Shown: piece by piece, positions 28,172 to 38,420 of the stretch
Layout of the letters: the number at the start of each line of letters is the position of its first letter
Numbering within the stretch: position 1 is the first letter of the stretch
NCBI RefSeq assembly: GCF_009911795.1
Contig: NZ_CP047898.1
Coordinates: forward strand, 1,116,001-1,180,000
Direction of reading: 5' to 3'
Origin: Pseudarthrobacter psychrotolerans
Lineage (GTDB): Bacteria > Actinomycetota > Actinomycetes > Actinomycetales > Micrococcaceae
Length of the DNA stretch: 64,000 nucleotides
Notes under the pieces: generated by a model
Seen by the model: only the letters and a program-made list of their open reading frames with translations
Database searches by the model: none
What the model was told of the DNA's origin: nothing
Translations under genes and position numbers: made by a program

Positions 28172-28773
28172 AGGATTTGTGAGTACATGCGCGTCTCAAA
28201 GACCGACGGATCCCAGACCACGGACCTGCAGCGCGACGCCCCCGTCGTCGCCGGGATCGATCCTGTGGCCATCTACGAAGACAGGGCCTCGCGGAAGAAG
28301 GATGACCTGCCCGAGCTGGCCGCATGCCTGAAAGCCCTGCGCCATGGCGACATGTTGGTCGTCTGGAAACTCGACCGGCTCGGCCGGGACCTCCGCCACC
28401 TGGTCAACATCGTCCACGACCTGAAGCGCGGCATCGGGCTTAAGGTCCTTACCGGCCAGAGCGCGGCCATCGACACCACGACCGCCTCGGGAAAACTGGT
28501 CTTCGGGATCTTCGCCGCCCTGGCCGAATTCGAACGGGAACTCATCTCCGAACGCAGCATCGAAGGCCACGCCTCCGCCCGCGCCCGCGGCCGGAAAGGC
28601 GGGCGCCCTTCAAGATGACTGCCGCTAAAGTCCGCCTGGCCATGGCATCCATGGGACGGCCCGGCGCCAATGTCGGTGACCTCTCCGAGGAGCTCGACAT
28701 CACCCGCCAGACCCTGTACCGGCACGTCTCACCCATCGGTGAAATGCGCCCCAACGGGGCCAAGCTGCTGTCG
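28172..28773 (+). pseudogene. Tn3-type serine resolvase/invertase, broken by a one-base deletion
   Basis: The first frame has the resolvase catalytic domain: MRVSKTDGSQTTDLQRDA (Ser4 of the visible frame is the nucleophile position), YEDRASRKKDDLPEL, WKLDRLGRDLRHLV and FAALAEFERELISERS. It ends at a stop at 28618. The helix-turn-helix DNA-binding tail (MTAAKVRLAM, then GDLSEELDITRQTLYRHVSP) continues in the next frame from 28615. Restoring one T in the CCCTT-CAAG at 28606-28614 joins them as GGRPFKMTAAK. The N-terminus (ICEYMRVS) lacks a clear start codon, so it may also be truncated at that side. Confidence 0.82.
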
Positions 28774-29746
28774 ACCCGGTGGCACGAACCGCACATCACC
28801 GGTTCAGCACTGGCAGCGGCCAACCACTGGCATTCGGATCGGTCGGTTCCCAGCCCACTATCTGGGAGCTGGAGGGCGAAAGGGAACTTCAGCAACTACA
28901 CCACCCGGGTCAGTGACGATGACCAGACCTTGGACACCGTGGCGGCCGGGCCCGGCGGCGGTCTGATGCTGCTGACAGCAGCAGGACAGCAAACAGCCAG
29001 CTGCCTGTCAACTGGTCACGACCGGACGGCGGAGCGTGGTCGGTGTACACGGGCAACATCTTTGGCGCCGGCACTGAGAACGGGGATTCTTCGGTGAAAG
29101 CGGTGCTGCCCTCCAGCCACGGCTTCCTCGCAGCGGGATGGTTTCATGCGGACGATGCCGACATGCGGGAATCGCCGTTTCCGACGATAGCGCCAAGTGG
29201 AGCCATATCCAGGGAAGCGGATTCCGGGGCAAGCCATCCGCTGGCCGCTACATCGGTTCACTGGCCGAGACACCGGCCCGGACAGTGTTGGCTGGCGGAT
29301 CCATCGAGGAGGGACAGGTAGTACGGCAGCAGTGTGGGCATCCGCTGACGCCCGGATCTGGACGCCGATGCTTCTCCCCCGCCGAGGGCTACACCGATGC
29401 CCATGTTATGTCACTCACTGCGGGGCCGTCGCGGACGGTCGCCGTGGTGAAACACAGCTCCACGGGGAAACCCGCCCGCTACTCCACGTTCTCCAGTGGC
29501 AACAACGGACTGACTTGGGAGCACCGGACGGACCTTGACCCCGCCCACGCCCGACCAGGAACTGGCGCTCCCCCGGCTGGCCGGCAGTTCGCGGCCCGGC
29601 CCGTTGACCACACCGCACTCGAACAGGAAGGTCTCACTGTCTCTGCCATCGGGATCGCGGGGGAAAAGTTGATGATCGCCGGCAAAACCGGGCCTGCTGA
29701 CCGGCGCGAATCGTTTGGGATAAGCATTGAGGTTCCAGCGCCGTGA
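28774..29746 (+). pseudogene. Decayed propeller/sialidase-like exported protein gene
   Basis: Pieces of one protein appear in all three forward frames: SVYTGNIFGAGTENGDSS, VKAVLPSSHGFLAAGWFHAD, IAVSDDSAKWSHIQGSGF, SLAETPARTVLAGGSIEEGQ, VWASADARIWTPMLLP, EGYTDAHVMSLTAGPS and STFSSGNNGLTWEHRTDL. The recurring S-x-D-x-x-x-W-T/S pattern is the Asp-box type seen in sialidase-like beta-propellers, and related lipoproteins occur in Arthrobacter. Several frameshifts are needed to join the pieces and no start or signal peptide remains. It fills the gap between the resolvase relic and the core acetyltransferase gene. Confidence 0.6.
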
Positions 29747-29816
29747 TGAGCCTGAGCCTTGATGCGCCCGTACTGTGGATGAGCCCGTGCTTACAGCCGT
29801 CCGGTGCTCGCCGATG

Positions 29817-30680
29817 TCAGCAGCCGGTCAGGTGCCGCTTTGGCCGTTCCTGCCGGTAGAGGTAACGGCCGACTACCCGGAATCCCGCCTTGGCGTAGAG
29901 CTGCTGGGCTCCGGAGTTCACTGCGGTGACCAGCAGCCAGTAGCCTGCCAGGTCGCACGCGGCGCCTTCATGCAGGAGTGCCTGCATGATCCGCAGGGCA
30001 TGGCCGCGCCGCCGGGCGTCCGGGCGGGTGGCCACGCAGTACAGCCCGCCCCAACTGCCTCCTGCCTCCCCGGTGGGAGAGAGCGCGAGCCTGCCGACGG
30101 CGGCGGGGACGCCGTCGTCGGACCTCACCAATGCATAAATCGACGGGCAGCCTGCCACGATGCTACGTGCGGTCTCACGCTCCTCCGGGCCGCCGCGGCC
30201 ATCCACGCTCCACCACAGGTCCAGCCACTCATCGCTGGGGTCCGTGGAGATCTCGACGCCGGGCTGGGCCACTGCAGGTCGGGTCACCGCAGGTCGAGCC
30301 GCAGGTTGGTCCGCCGCCTGCGCGCCGTTGATCCGGCACATCACCAGCGTTTCGGACTGCCGGGTGAAGCCTTCCCCGTCGAGGATGGCATTGAGTCCGG
30401 TGGAGCGGGGATCATCGAAGACCTGGAAAATCAGCGGCAACCGCCGGCCGCGGTACCAGAGCCGTGCCGCACGCAAAGCCTCGTGCTGCTGGCGGGTATC
30501 GCCCTCCGGCTCGCGCGGCCAGACCGAATTGGCTCGCTGGGTCACGCCGGAGGCCGCCCGAAGAACCCAGCCGTCGGATTCCTCGCGGTCCGGGGCCGGC
30601 CAAGCGGCGTCCATCAGCGCCTCAAGCCCGGGCAGGGCCGGTGCCGGGACTGGAGCAGGACCTGGAGCTGGAGCTGTCAC
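29817..30680 (-). CDS. GNAT-family N-acetyltransferase
   Basis: A 287-residue two-part protein. The N-terminal half contains GWVLRAASGVTQRANSVWP, typical of the Rv0428c-like group; a Pro/Ala-rich linker follows (AAR-PAVTRPAVAQPG). The C-terminal GNAT domain has the acetyl-CoA motif A segment VATRPDARRRGHALRIMQALL (split here for length) and a final strand NSGAQQLYAKAGFRVVGRY. GTG at 30680 is chosen over TTG at 30698 because GGAAGGGTGG sits six bases before it. It lies downstream of aspS across a terminator. The acceptor substrate is unknown. Confidence 0.85.
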   Translation of the reverse strand: MTAPAPGPAPVPAPALPGLEALMDAAWPAPDREESDGWVLRAASGVTQRANSVWPREPEGDTRQQHEALRAARLWYRGRRLPLIFQVFDDPRSTGLNAILDGEGFTRQSETLVMCRINGAQAADQPAARPAVTRPAVAQPGVEISTDPSDEWLDLWWSVDGRGGPEERETARSIVAGCPSIYALVRSDDGVPAAVGRLALSPTGEAGGSWGGLYCVATRPDARRRGHALRIMQALLHEGAACDLAGYWLLVTAVNSGAQQLYAKAGFRVVGRYLYRQERPKRHLTGC

Positions 30681-30705
30681 GGCGTACCACCCTTCCAAGG
30701 CGAAA

Positions 30706-30729
30706 GGCCCCCCGGTTTCCCGGGGAGCC
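30706..30729 (-). terminator. Terminator hairpin after aspS
   Basis: A 10-bp GC-rich stem (one G-U pair) closes a GAAA tetraloop (GGCTCCCCGG-GAAA-CCGGGGGGCC on the minus strand), followed by UUUC. It lies 20 bases past the aspS stop and just upstream of the acetyltransferase ribosome-binding site. Confidence 0.8.
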
Positions 30730-30749
30730 TCTCGACTGCGGTGTTCAGA

Positions 30750-32537
30750 TTACTCGGCCTTTTTGGGCTCTTCCGGTTTCGTTTGGGGCTTGAAGTCCAC
30801 GCCGGCTTCCTTGCGCTGCTGCGCCGTGATCGGCGCGGGAGCCTGCGTCAGGGGGTCGTAGCCGTTGCCGGTCTTCGGGAAGGCAATGACGTCGCGGATG
30901 GACTCAACGCCCGCCAGCAGTGCCACCACGCGGTCCCAGCCGAACGCGATGCCGCCGTGCGGAGGTGCCCCGAACTTGAAGCCTTCCAGCAGGAAGCCGA
31001 ACTTGGTCTGGGCGTCTTCACGGTCCAGGCCCATCAGTTCGAATACGCGTTCCTGGACGTCACGCTCGTGGATACGGATGGAGCCGCCGCCGATTTCGTT
31101 GCCGTTGCAGACAATGTCGTACGCGTAGGACAGAGCCGATTCCGGGTCCTTGTCGAACGTGTCCATGAACTCGGGCTTGGGCGAAGTGAAGGCGTGGTGG
31201 ACGGCCGTCCACTTTCCGGCGCCAACAGCCACGTCGCCGGATGCCACCGCTGCGGCAGCCGGTTCGAACATGGGGGCGTCAACCACCCAGCAGAAGGCCC
31301 AGGCGCTGGGATCGATCAGGCCGGTGCGGTGGCCGATCTCCACGCGGGCAGCGCCCAGGAGGGCGCGGGCCGCTGACTTCTCACCGGCGGCGAAGAAGAT
31401 GCAGTCGCCCGGCTTGGCGCCCACGGCACCGGCGAGGCCTGCACGTTCGGTTTCCGTCAGGTTCTTGGCAACAGGGCCGGCCAGTTCGCCGTCTTCCTTG
31501 AAGAGGACGTATGCCAGGCCCTTGTGGCCGCGCTGCTTGGCGAACTCCTGCCAACCGTCCAGGGTGCGTCGCGGCTGGGAAGCGCCGCCGGGCATCACCA
31601 CCGCGCCGACATACGGCGCCTTGAAGACGCCGAAGCCGGTGTCCTTGAAGAATTCGGTGAGCTCAGTCAGCTCCACGCCGAAACGGAGATCGGGCTTGTC
31701 CGAGCCATATCGCGCCATAGCGTCTGCGTAGGTGATGCGCTGGATTGGCGTGGGGATCTCGACGTCGATCAGCTTCCACAGCGCCTTGACGATGTTTTCG
31801 CCCAGGGCAATGATGTCGTCCTGGTCCACGAAGCTGGCTTCGATGTCCAGCTGGGTGAATTCGGGCTGGCGGTCGGCGCGGAAGTCCTCGTCGCGGTAGC
31901 AGCGCGCGATCTGGTAGTACTTCTCGAAGCCGCCCACCTGCAGGAGCTGCTTGAAAAGCTGCGGGGACTGCGGCAGCGCATACCAGGAACCCGGCGCCAG
32001 GCGGGCGGGGACCACAAAGTCGCGGGCGCCTTCCGGCGTCGAACGCGTCAGCGTGGGCGTCTCGATCTCAACAAAACCGTCCTGGTGGAGCAGTTCGCGG
32101 GCAATCCGGTTGGCTTCGGAGCGCAGCCGGAGGTTCCGGGCGGGGCCGGGGCGTCGCAGGTCGAGGTAGCGGTGCTTCAGGCGGGCTTCCTCACCGACTT
32201 CCACATGCTCATCGATCTGGAACGGCAGCGGCTCGGAGGTGTTGAGGATAACCACCTTGTCAGCCACGACCTCGATGGCGCCGGTGGCCAGGGCGGGGTT
32301 CTCGTTGCCCTCGGGGCGCTGGGAGACGGTGCCGGTGATCTGCAGGACGTACTCGTTGCGCAGACCGTGGAAGATCTCTTCCTCACGGACCACAACCTGG
32401 GCCACGCCGGACGCATCGCGCAGATCCACGAATGCAACACCACCGTGATCACGACGGCGGCCCACCCAGCCGGCCAGGGTTACGGTTTGTCCAATGTGCT
32501 CGGAGCGAAGGGATCCGAGGTCATGTGTGCGCAGCAC
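30750..32537 (-). CDS. aspS: Aspartate--tRNA ligase
   Basis: Class IIb aminoacyl-tRNA synthetase, 595 residues. The N-terminal OB-fold anticodon-binding domain ([20 protein letters not shown]), class II motif 2 ([20 protein letters not shown]), the bacterial GAD insertion, and motif 3 ([11 protein letters not shown]) near the C-terminus. The start is GTG at 32537 with AGAAAGG upstream; the longer in-frame extension has no homology. Actinobacterial AspRS enzymes are frequently non-discriminating when GatCAB is present; this cannot be decided here. An APC permease is divergent from it. Confidence 0.96.
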   Translation of the reverse strand: MLRTHDLGSLRSEHIGQTVTLAGWVGRRRDHGGVAFVDLRDASGVAQVVVREEEIFHGLRNEYVLQITGTVSQRPEGNENPALATGAIEVVADKVVILNTSEPLPFQIDEHVEVGEEARLKHRYLDLRRPGPARNLRLRSEANRIARELLHQDGFVEIETPTLTRSTPEGARDFVVPARLAPGSWYALPQSPQLFKQLLQVGGFEKYYQIARCYRDEDFRADRQPEFTQLDIEASFVDQDDIIALGENIVKALWKLIDVEIPTPIQRITYADAMARYGSDKPDLRFGVELTELTEFFKDTGFGVFKAPYVGAVVMPGGASQPRRTLDGWQEFAKQRGHKGLAYVLFKEDGELAGPVAKNLTETERAGLAGAVGAKPGDCIFFAAGEKSAARALLGAARVEIGHRTGLIDPSAWAFCWVVDAPMFEPAAAAVASGDVAVGAGKWTAVHHAFTSPKPEFMDTFDKDPESALSYAYDIVCNGNEIGGGSIRIHERDVQERVFELMGLDREDAQTKFGFLLEGFKFGAPPHGGIAFGWDRVVALLAGVESIRDVIAFPKTGNGYDPLTQAPAPITAQQRKEAGVDFKPQTKPEEPKKAE

Positions 32538-32647
32538 AGCACGCCTTTCTGAAGACGACAGCAGGAAAACAAAAGATAAAAACTGCATAGGATCGTTCCG
32601 GGAACAATCCCGTCTGAGTTTACCCGCTGGAAAGGCCCGCCTCCCCC

Positions 32648-33904
32648 ATGTCCGAACACCAGCAGCTGCAACGGAGGCTGGGCGTGTTTGACGCCACGGC
32701 CATTGGCCTGGGCTCCATGCTCGGGGCCGGCGTTTTTGTGGTATTCGCCCCGGCCGCGGGGCTGGCCGGAAATTCCCTGGTCCTCGCTGTCCTGGTCGCG
32801 GGTGCCGTGGCCTACTGCAACGCGGTGGCCTCCGCAGAGTTGGCCGCACGGTATCCGGCCAGCGGCGGAACGTACGTGTACGGCCGGAAGCGGTTGGGAG
32901 AATGGCCGGGTTTCCTGGCCGGCTGGGGATTTGTCAGCGGCAAGACGGCCTCCTGCGCCGCCATGGCGCTGACGTTCGGCCACTACGTCTCACCGAGCTA
33001 CGCAGTGCCGGTTGCCATCGCTGCGGTGGTTGCGCTGACGGCCGTGAACCTGTTTGGTATTACGCGTACAGCGCTCCTGACCAGGATCCTGCTGTGCGTT
33101 GTCCTGGCCACCCTGGCGTTTGTTGCCGTTGCCGCGATCGTGGGGCCGCATCCGTCCGGCGGGGCCTCCGCTAGCTCGTCCCTTGCTGGCGGTTCCGGGG
33201 GAATCGAGGGGGTGCTGCCGGCCGCCGGCCTGATGTTCTTCGCCTTCGCAGGCTACGCGCGCATCGCCACCCTGGGTGAGGAAGTCAAGGACCCGGCCAG
33301 GACCATTCCGCGTGCGATCCTGGCTGCCCTCACCGGCGCCTTCGTCATCTACCTGGGGTTGGCGCTGCTGCTCCAAAACCACTTAACCGAAGGCAGGCTG
33401 GCAGCCACTACGGCCCCGCTGCTGGACGCAGTGCTCAATTCGCAGCTCGCCGCCGGTGCGCCACTGGTGCAGGCCGGCGCGGCAGCCGCGTGTTTGGGTG
33501 CATTGCTCGCGCTTATCACCGGAGTCGGGCGCACCACCCTGGCCATGGCGCGGGAACGCGACCTGCCGGCGCCCCTGGCCCGGGTGGGCGGCAAGCACAC
33601 GGTGCCCTTCGTGGCAGAACTGGCGGTGGCCGCCGTCGTGATCTTCCTGATCCTCACGACTGACGTGATGACGGTGGTGGGGTTCTCCAGCTTCGGCGTC
33701 CTCATCTACTACGCGGTGACGAACGCCGCGGCGTTCACCTTGGAGGAACACCCGGCCCACGGCCCGAGGTGGCTCAATGTGGCCGGCTTCCTCAGCTGCC
33801 TGCTGCTGGCCTTCACACTGCCGCCCGCGTCGGTGCTGGGGATGGCCGCCGTGCTGGCCGCCGGAGCGGCCGGCCGGTTCGTGGTGCTTCGGCTGCGCCG
33901 ATAG
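32648..33904 (+). CDS. APC-superfamily amino acid permease
   Basis: A 418-residue transporter with roughly twelve hydrophobic segments. The N-terminal helix 1 motif [20 protein letters not shown] and the [19 protein letters not shown] stretch are typical of the APA/YjeH-like branch. Later [14 protein letters not shown] marks the cytoplasmic loop. It is shorter than the permease at 15472-16911 and only distantly similar. ATG at 32648 has GGAAAGG upstream. Divergent from aspS (110-bp gap), followed by the convergent hisS. Substrate unknown. Confidence 0.87.
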   Translation: MSEHQQLQRRLGVFDATAIGLGSMLGAGVFVVFAPAAGLAGNSLVLAVLVAGAVAYCNAVASAELAARYPASGGTYVYGRKRLGEWPGFLAGWGFVSGKTASCAAMALTFGHYVSPSYAVPVAIAAVVALTAVNLFGITRTALLTRILLCVVLATLAFVAVAAIVGPHPSGGASASSSLAGGSGGIEGVLPAAGLMFFAFAGYARIATLGEEVKDPARTIPRAILAALTGAFVIYLGLALLLQNHLTEGRLAATTAPLLDAVLNSQLAAGAPLVQAGAAAACLGALLALITGVGRTTLAMARERDLPAPLARVGGKHTVPFVAELAVAAVVIFLILTTDVMTVVGFSSFGVLIYYAVTNAAAFTLEEHPAHGPRWLNVAGFLSCLLLAFTLPPASVLGMAAVLAAGAAGRFVVLRLRR

Positions 33905-34034
33905 CGCCGTGTCACCCGTGAGTTACGCCGTCGTGGGGCACTTTGGGGCGCCAAGCCAGGAAACAGACCTGGAGTGCGGCGAGTCCGTGTCGAAGTGCCC
34001 CGTTCAGGCTGCCGCTGGGCCCCGTAGCCGCGCG

Positions 34035-35417
34035 TCAGCCCGGCTGGGCGGCTGCCGCCTCGAGTGCTGTAATGACCTGGACCTTGAGGTCTTCCGACGG
34101 CGGCGCCCAGGTTGCGGGGTCGGCGTCGGCCTGCTCGCCAGACCGGATGTCCTTGACCTGGTGCCTGCCGTCGTCATCGGTGAACCAGACGAACGGGATG
34201 CCGCGGCGGTCCGCGAATTTGATCTGCTTGCCGAACTTCTCTGCCTTGGCGGCCACTTCGGTTGCGATGCCCCGGCTGCGGAGCTGGGCAGCGACGTCCT
34301 GCGCTGCACCCCAGCTGTCGTCAGTGGTGAGCGCCACCAGCACGGCGGTGGGCACGGAGCGGGAGGCCTTGGCCAGGTCCTGGCTCAGGATGCGCGACAC
34401 CAGCCGGGTCACTCCGATGGAGAGGCCGACGCCGGGGAACTTGCGGTTGCCCTTGCTCGCCAATGCGTCGTAGCGGCCGCCGGAGCAGATGGAACCGAGC
34501 TGTTCGTGGCCCACCAGGACCGTCTCCACCACCGTGCCGGTGTAGTAGTCCAGGCCGCGCGCGATGCTGAGGTCGGCAACAACCTTGCCCGGCGCGCGCT
34601 GCACGGCGGCCTCGATCACCTGTTCCAGCTCATTCAGGCCCTCCTCAAGGAGGTCGTTCGTCACGCCAAGCGCGCGGACCTGGGCCACAAACGAGGTGTC
34701 CTCGGTGCGGATTCCTGCCAGCTTCAGCGCTGCCTGCGCCTGCTCATCGGAGGCACCCAGTTCGGTCTTGAGCAGTTCTGCGACCTTGGCGGCGCCGATC
34801 TTTTCCAGCTTGTCGATGCTGCGGAGCACGCCTGCGGTGTCGTCCAGGCCAATGCCGCGGTAGAAGCCCTCGGCAAGCTTGCGGTTGTTGATCCGCAGGC
34901 GGAAGTCCGGAATCGGCAGTGCGCTCAGGGCTTCGGCAATGACCAGGGCTATCTCCACGTCATAGCGGAACGGCAGCTCCCCGTCGCCCACCACATCGAT
35001 GTCTGCCTGGGTGAATTCGCGCGCCCGGCCTTCCTGGGGGCGTTCCCCGCGCCAGACTTTCTGGATCTGGTACCGCCGGAACGGGAACGCGAGGTACCCG
35101 GCGTTCTCGACGACGTAACGCGCAAAAGGCACCGTGAGGTCGAAGTGGAGCGCGAGGGCGTTGGGGTCAGCTTTGCCGGTCTTACCGGCGTCGGAGGTGT
35201 CGGCGTCGTCGTCCTGAAGGCGGCTGAGGCCGTAGACCTCCTTATCAATCTCACCCTTGCGGAGCAGCTGGCCCACGGTTTCCACGGCACGGGTCTCGAC
35301 GGACGCGAAGCCATGCAGCTCAAAAACCTTACGAAGCGTGTCCAGCACGTGCAACTCCACCAGCCGCTCCTCGGGAAGCCACTCGGGGAATCCGGACAGG
35401 GAGGCGGTGCGTGCCAT
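34035..35417 (-). CDS. hisS: Histidine--tRNA ligase
   Basis: Class II synthetase, 460 residues. Visible are LHFDLTVPFARYV (motif 2 region), VWRGERPQEGRAREFTQADI, the histidine-specific ARGLDYYTGTVVE, GGRYDAL and motif 3 GVGLSIGVTRL. A C-terminal anticodon-binding domain follows (TAVLVALTTDDS ... FADRRGIPFVWF). ATG at 35417 (MARTASLSGFPEWLPEE) has AGGAGA upstream. The protein has a small insertion, DDDADTSDAGKTGKADPNA, ahead of motif 2, as in related actinobacteria. Convergent with the APC permease. Confidence 0.95.
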   Translation of the reverse strand: MARTASLSGFPEWLPEERLVELHVLDTLRKVFELHGFASVETRAVETVGQLLRKGEIDKEVYGLSRLQDDDADTSDAGKTGKADPNALALHFDLTVPFARYVVENAGYLAFPFRRYQIQKVWRGERPQEGRAREFTQADIDVVGDGELPFRYDVEIALVIAEALSALPIPDFRLRINNRKLAEGFYRGIGLDDTAGVLRSIDKLEKIGAAKVAELLKTELGASDEQAQAALKLAGIRTEDTSFVAQVRALGVTNDLLEEGLNELEQVIEAAVQRAPGKVVADLSIARGLDYYTGTVVETVLVGHEQLGSICSGGRYDALASKGNRKFPGVGLSIGVTRLVSRILSQDLAKASRSVPTAVLVALTTDDSWGAAQDVAAQLRSRGIATEVAAKAEKFGKQIKFADRRGIPFVWFTDDDGRHQVKDIRSGEQADADPATWAPPSEDLKVQVITALEAAAAQPG

Positions 35418-35651
35418 GGTGGATGTTCTCCTCTTGATGAAGGGTGCCTGGGACTTTGCCCGGTATTCCACCCGAAACGGGCGGGGAACGGCGGCAGTCC
35501 GGCAACTCATGCATAAACTATGTGCGGCAGTCAGTTTATGCGTCATCCGCCGGCATCTCTAATATGGCGGCCGGCAGCGCAGAACCCTGCCGGCAGACAC
35601 CCGCCTCCGGATTCAGTAAGGACGGACGCGGCCCGACACACAGGAGGACCA

Positions 35652-36451
35652 TTGGCGGCCAGTTCACGCAGCGCCCGCGAAGCCAAACGGCGCATCCAGC
35701 AGATGGAGGCAAAGCGCGAGCTGCGGCGGGACCAGGAGAAACGGCGCAAGCGCGACAACTTCATCGCCGCCGGCGCCGGCACCGCCGCCGTCGTGCTCGC
35801 CGTCGTGCTCCAACTGACTGCCTTTGCCGGCAACCCCACGGAAGACGAGTTCGCCGCCGCGGAGGCCGGCCTGACCAGTCCAACCGGCTCCCCCACACCT
35901 TCTGCGCCGGCCACGAACGGCGCCAACATCCCGTCCCCGGACACTGCCGCCGGCAAGGTGTTCACTGGTGAACTGGCACTGAACGGGAACGTGCTCGGCG
36001 TCGAAATCGACGGGACCAAGGCACCCCAGGCCGCCGCGGTCTTCAAGGCACTGACGGATGAGGGTTTCTACAACGGCAGCGCGTGCCACCGCCTGACCAC
36101 GGGCGAGACTTTCGCCCTGCTGCAGTGCGGCGGCGCCTCCGCCTCCGCCGACCCGGACTACACCTGGGGACCCCTCGAAAACACCCCGGCAGACAACACC
36201 TATCCTGCTGGCACGATTGCCATAGCCCGGTCCGGCAACAACGCCTACGGCAACGGCAAGCAGTTCTTTGTGGTCTACAAAGACACAGTGATTCCCGCCG
36301 ACTCCGCCGGGGCTATACGGTGGTGGGCAAGGTGACCTCCGGCATGCAAGCAGTGAACGCCATGGCCGCCGCGGGAATCACCCCCGGCTCCAGCGCATCA
36401 GACGGCGCACCTGTGCAACCAGTCACGATAGACTCGGTTTCTCTGAAGTAG
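35652..36451 (+). CDS. Cyclophilin-type peptidyl-prolyl isomerase, membrane-anchored (one frameshift)
   Basis: TTG at 35652 follows AGGAGG by four bases. The N-terminus is highly charged (REAKRRIQQMEAKRELRRDQ), then one transmembrane helix (about residues 36-55), a Thr/Pro linker and a cyclophilin domain (GFYNGSACHRL, QCGGAS, GTIAIARSGNNAYGNGKQFF). The frame breaks at the four-G run 36309-36312; one more G restores GGYTVVGKVTSGMQAVNAM and the end VTIDSVSLK at 36451. Several canonical active-site residues are altered (FHR is CHR), so isomerase activity is uncertain. It lies just upstream of the DUF349 gene. Probably an extracytoplasmic folding factor. Confidence 0.85.
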
Positions 36452-36518
36452 GAAGCCAGGCCTTTTCGGCCGCGGTGCAGTACGTGAGTATTTCCCTCCA
36501 AGCGAAAGACTTTTAGCG

Positions 36519-38296
36519 GTGACAGACAGTCAGAAATCCGACGAAACAGCAGCAGACCTGTCCGAGGTAACAGCCCCCGTGGCTGACCGGGCAGACGCTG
36601 TCCAGGCAACCGCCGAACAGGCCATGGTTGGCGAAACCGTGGCTCAAGCGGACGTGGAACACGAGGGCCTGGCCGCCCCGGTTGAAGGTGACGAGGTCCC
36701 GGCAGCGCCGGTTGAAGCGGTTGAGGAGCCTGCGGCACCTGAGGGGGTCCCGGCAGCGCCGGTTGAAGCGGCTGAGGAGCCTGCGGCACCTGAGGAGGTC
36801 CCGGCAGCGCCGGTTGAAGCGGCTGAGGAGCCTGCGGCACCTGAGGAGGTCCCGGCAGCGCCGGTTGAAGCGGCCGGTGACGCAAGCACGGCTGTTCAGG
36901 CTCCCGCTGAAGAAGCCCCGGCTCCGGCCCCGGTGCCTGCTCCGGCAGCCCGACCCGCCCCGTCGCCGGCAGCGTTCGCCGCCCGGCCCAAGCCCGCAGC
37001 AGCCGCACCTGCGGCAGCGCCGGCACCCGTTGCCTCCGCGACCTCGCTGGCGGAAGCTGCCAAGTGGGGCCGTGTCGAAGGTGACGGCCACGTATTCCTG
37101 ACGATCGACGGCGAAGAGCACCCTGTGGGCCAGTACCCCGACGTCAGCAATGACGAAGCCCTTGGCTACTTCGCGCGGAAGTATGACGACATCGTTGCGC
37201 AGGTCCTGCTCCTGGAGCAGCGCATCAGCTCCAAAGCGCCCAGCACCGACATGCAGAAGACCGTCACCCACCTGCGCGAGCAGCTGGCAGAGCGCAACAT
37301 GGTGGGAGACCTCCGTTCCACCGAAGCCCGGCTGGACACTGTTTCCGCGCAGATCGCCGAACTCGAAAAGGCAGAGAAGGCAGAACACGACGCCGTTCGC
37401 TCCGTCGAGCTCGCGGCCCGCGAGGCCATCGTAGCCGAAGCCGAAGAGATCTCCGGCCAGGATCCCGCACAGATCCAGTGGAAGACGTCCAGCGCCCGGA
37501 TGAACGATCTTTTTGAAAGCTGGAAGACAGCCCAGAAGAGCGGCATCCGGCTCGGCCGCAGCAACGAGGACGCATTGTGGAAGCGGTTCCGGGCCGCCCG
37601 CACCGTCTTCGACCGTCACCGCCGCGCATATTTCTCCCAGCTGGACAGCACCAACTCGGCCGCAAAATCGGCCAAGGAGAAGCTCATCTCCGAAGCCGAG
37701 GCCCTGTCCTCGTCCACTGACTGGGGCTTTGCCGCCGGCGAATACCGCCGGCTCATGGACGAATGGAAGGCCTCACCGCGCGCCAGCCGCAAGGACGATG
37801 ACGCTCTGTGGGCCCGTTTCCGTGCCGCCCAGGATGTGTTCTTCACGCACCGGCAGGCAGCCAACGAGGAGATCGACCAGGAATACGCTGCCAACCTCAC
37901 GGTGAAGGAAGCGCTGCTCGTCGAAGCGAACACCATCCTGCCGGTCAAGGACTTGGGCGCGGCTAAGAAGGCGCTCCAGTCAGTCCGCGACCGCTGGGAA
38001 GAAGCCGGCAAGGTCCCCGCGCCGACATGGGACGTATCGAAGCGGGCCTGCGCAAGGTGGAGGACACTGTCCGCCACGCCGAAGAGGAAAACTGGCAGCG
38101 CTCCAACCCCGAGACGAAAGCCCGCACCAACAGCGCCCTGTCCCAGCTGGAAGCAGCCATTTCCGGCCTGCAGGACGATCTCGCCAAGGCCGAAAAAGCC
38201 GGCGACCAGCGCAAGATCAACGGGGCCCGCGAAGCCCTTGAGGCGAGGCAGGCCTGGTTGGACCAGATCCAGCGCTCGGCCAGCGAGCTTTCCTAA
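36519..38296 (+). CDS. DUF349 domain-containing protein with N-terminal EAP-rich repeats (one frameshift)
   Basis: GTG at 36519. Residues 1-180 are low-complexity Ala/Pro/Glu, including 3.7 copies of a 17-residue repeat. A short folded segment (WGRVEGDGHVFLTIDGEEHPVG) precedes a long helical coiled-coil array of DUF349 units (LWKRFRAARTVFDRHRRAYF and LWARFRAAQDVFFTHRQAAN are aligned repeats). The frame breaks at the CCCC run 38015-38018; one extra C restores DMGRIEAGLRKVEDTVRHAE and the end at 38296. Total about 592 residues. Function unknown; in Micrococcaceae it neighbours rel and hisS. Confidence 0.85.
36693..36881 (+). repeat. Tandem 51-bp repeat inside the DUF349 gene
   Basis: Three full 51-bp units (starting at 36693, 36744 and 36795) and a partial 36-bp unit encode EVPAAPVEAAEEPAAPE repeats with near-identical DNA. 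Such an array can expand or contract by slippage, so copy number is likely strain-variable. Confidence 0.9.
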
Positions 38297-38346
38297 TCAG
38301 TAGTTTGTAGGACGCCTTTTCCTAAGGCGCCTGTCGCAGGACGCAG

Positions 38347-38385
38347 AGGCCCGGTCCGGTTATCCACATAACCGGAACCGGGCCT
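38347..38385 (+). terminator. Probable terminator after the DUF349 gene
   Basis: A 17-18-bp stem with a single bulge (38347-38363 with 38368-38385) and a CCAC loop lies about 50 bases past the DUF349 stop, before the next gene. No T-run follows. Confidence 0.65.
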
Positions 38386-38420
38386 GTGCGCGTTAAGGGA
38401 AGACCCGGCAGGATGGAGGG

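Noticed and set aside
31524..32552. A 342-residue plus-strand frame opposite aspS.
   Set aside because: Antisense of AspRS; no start signal or homology.
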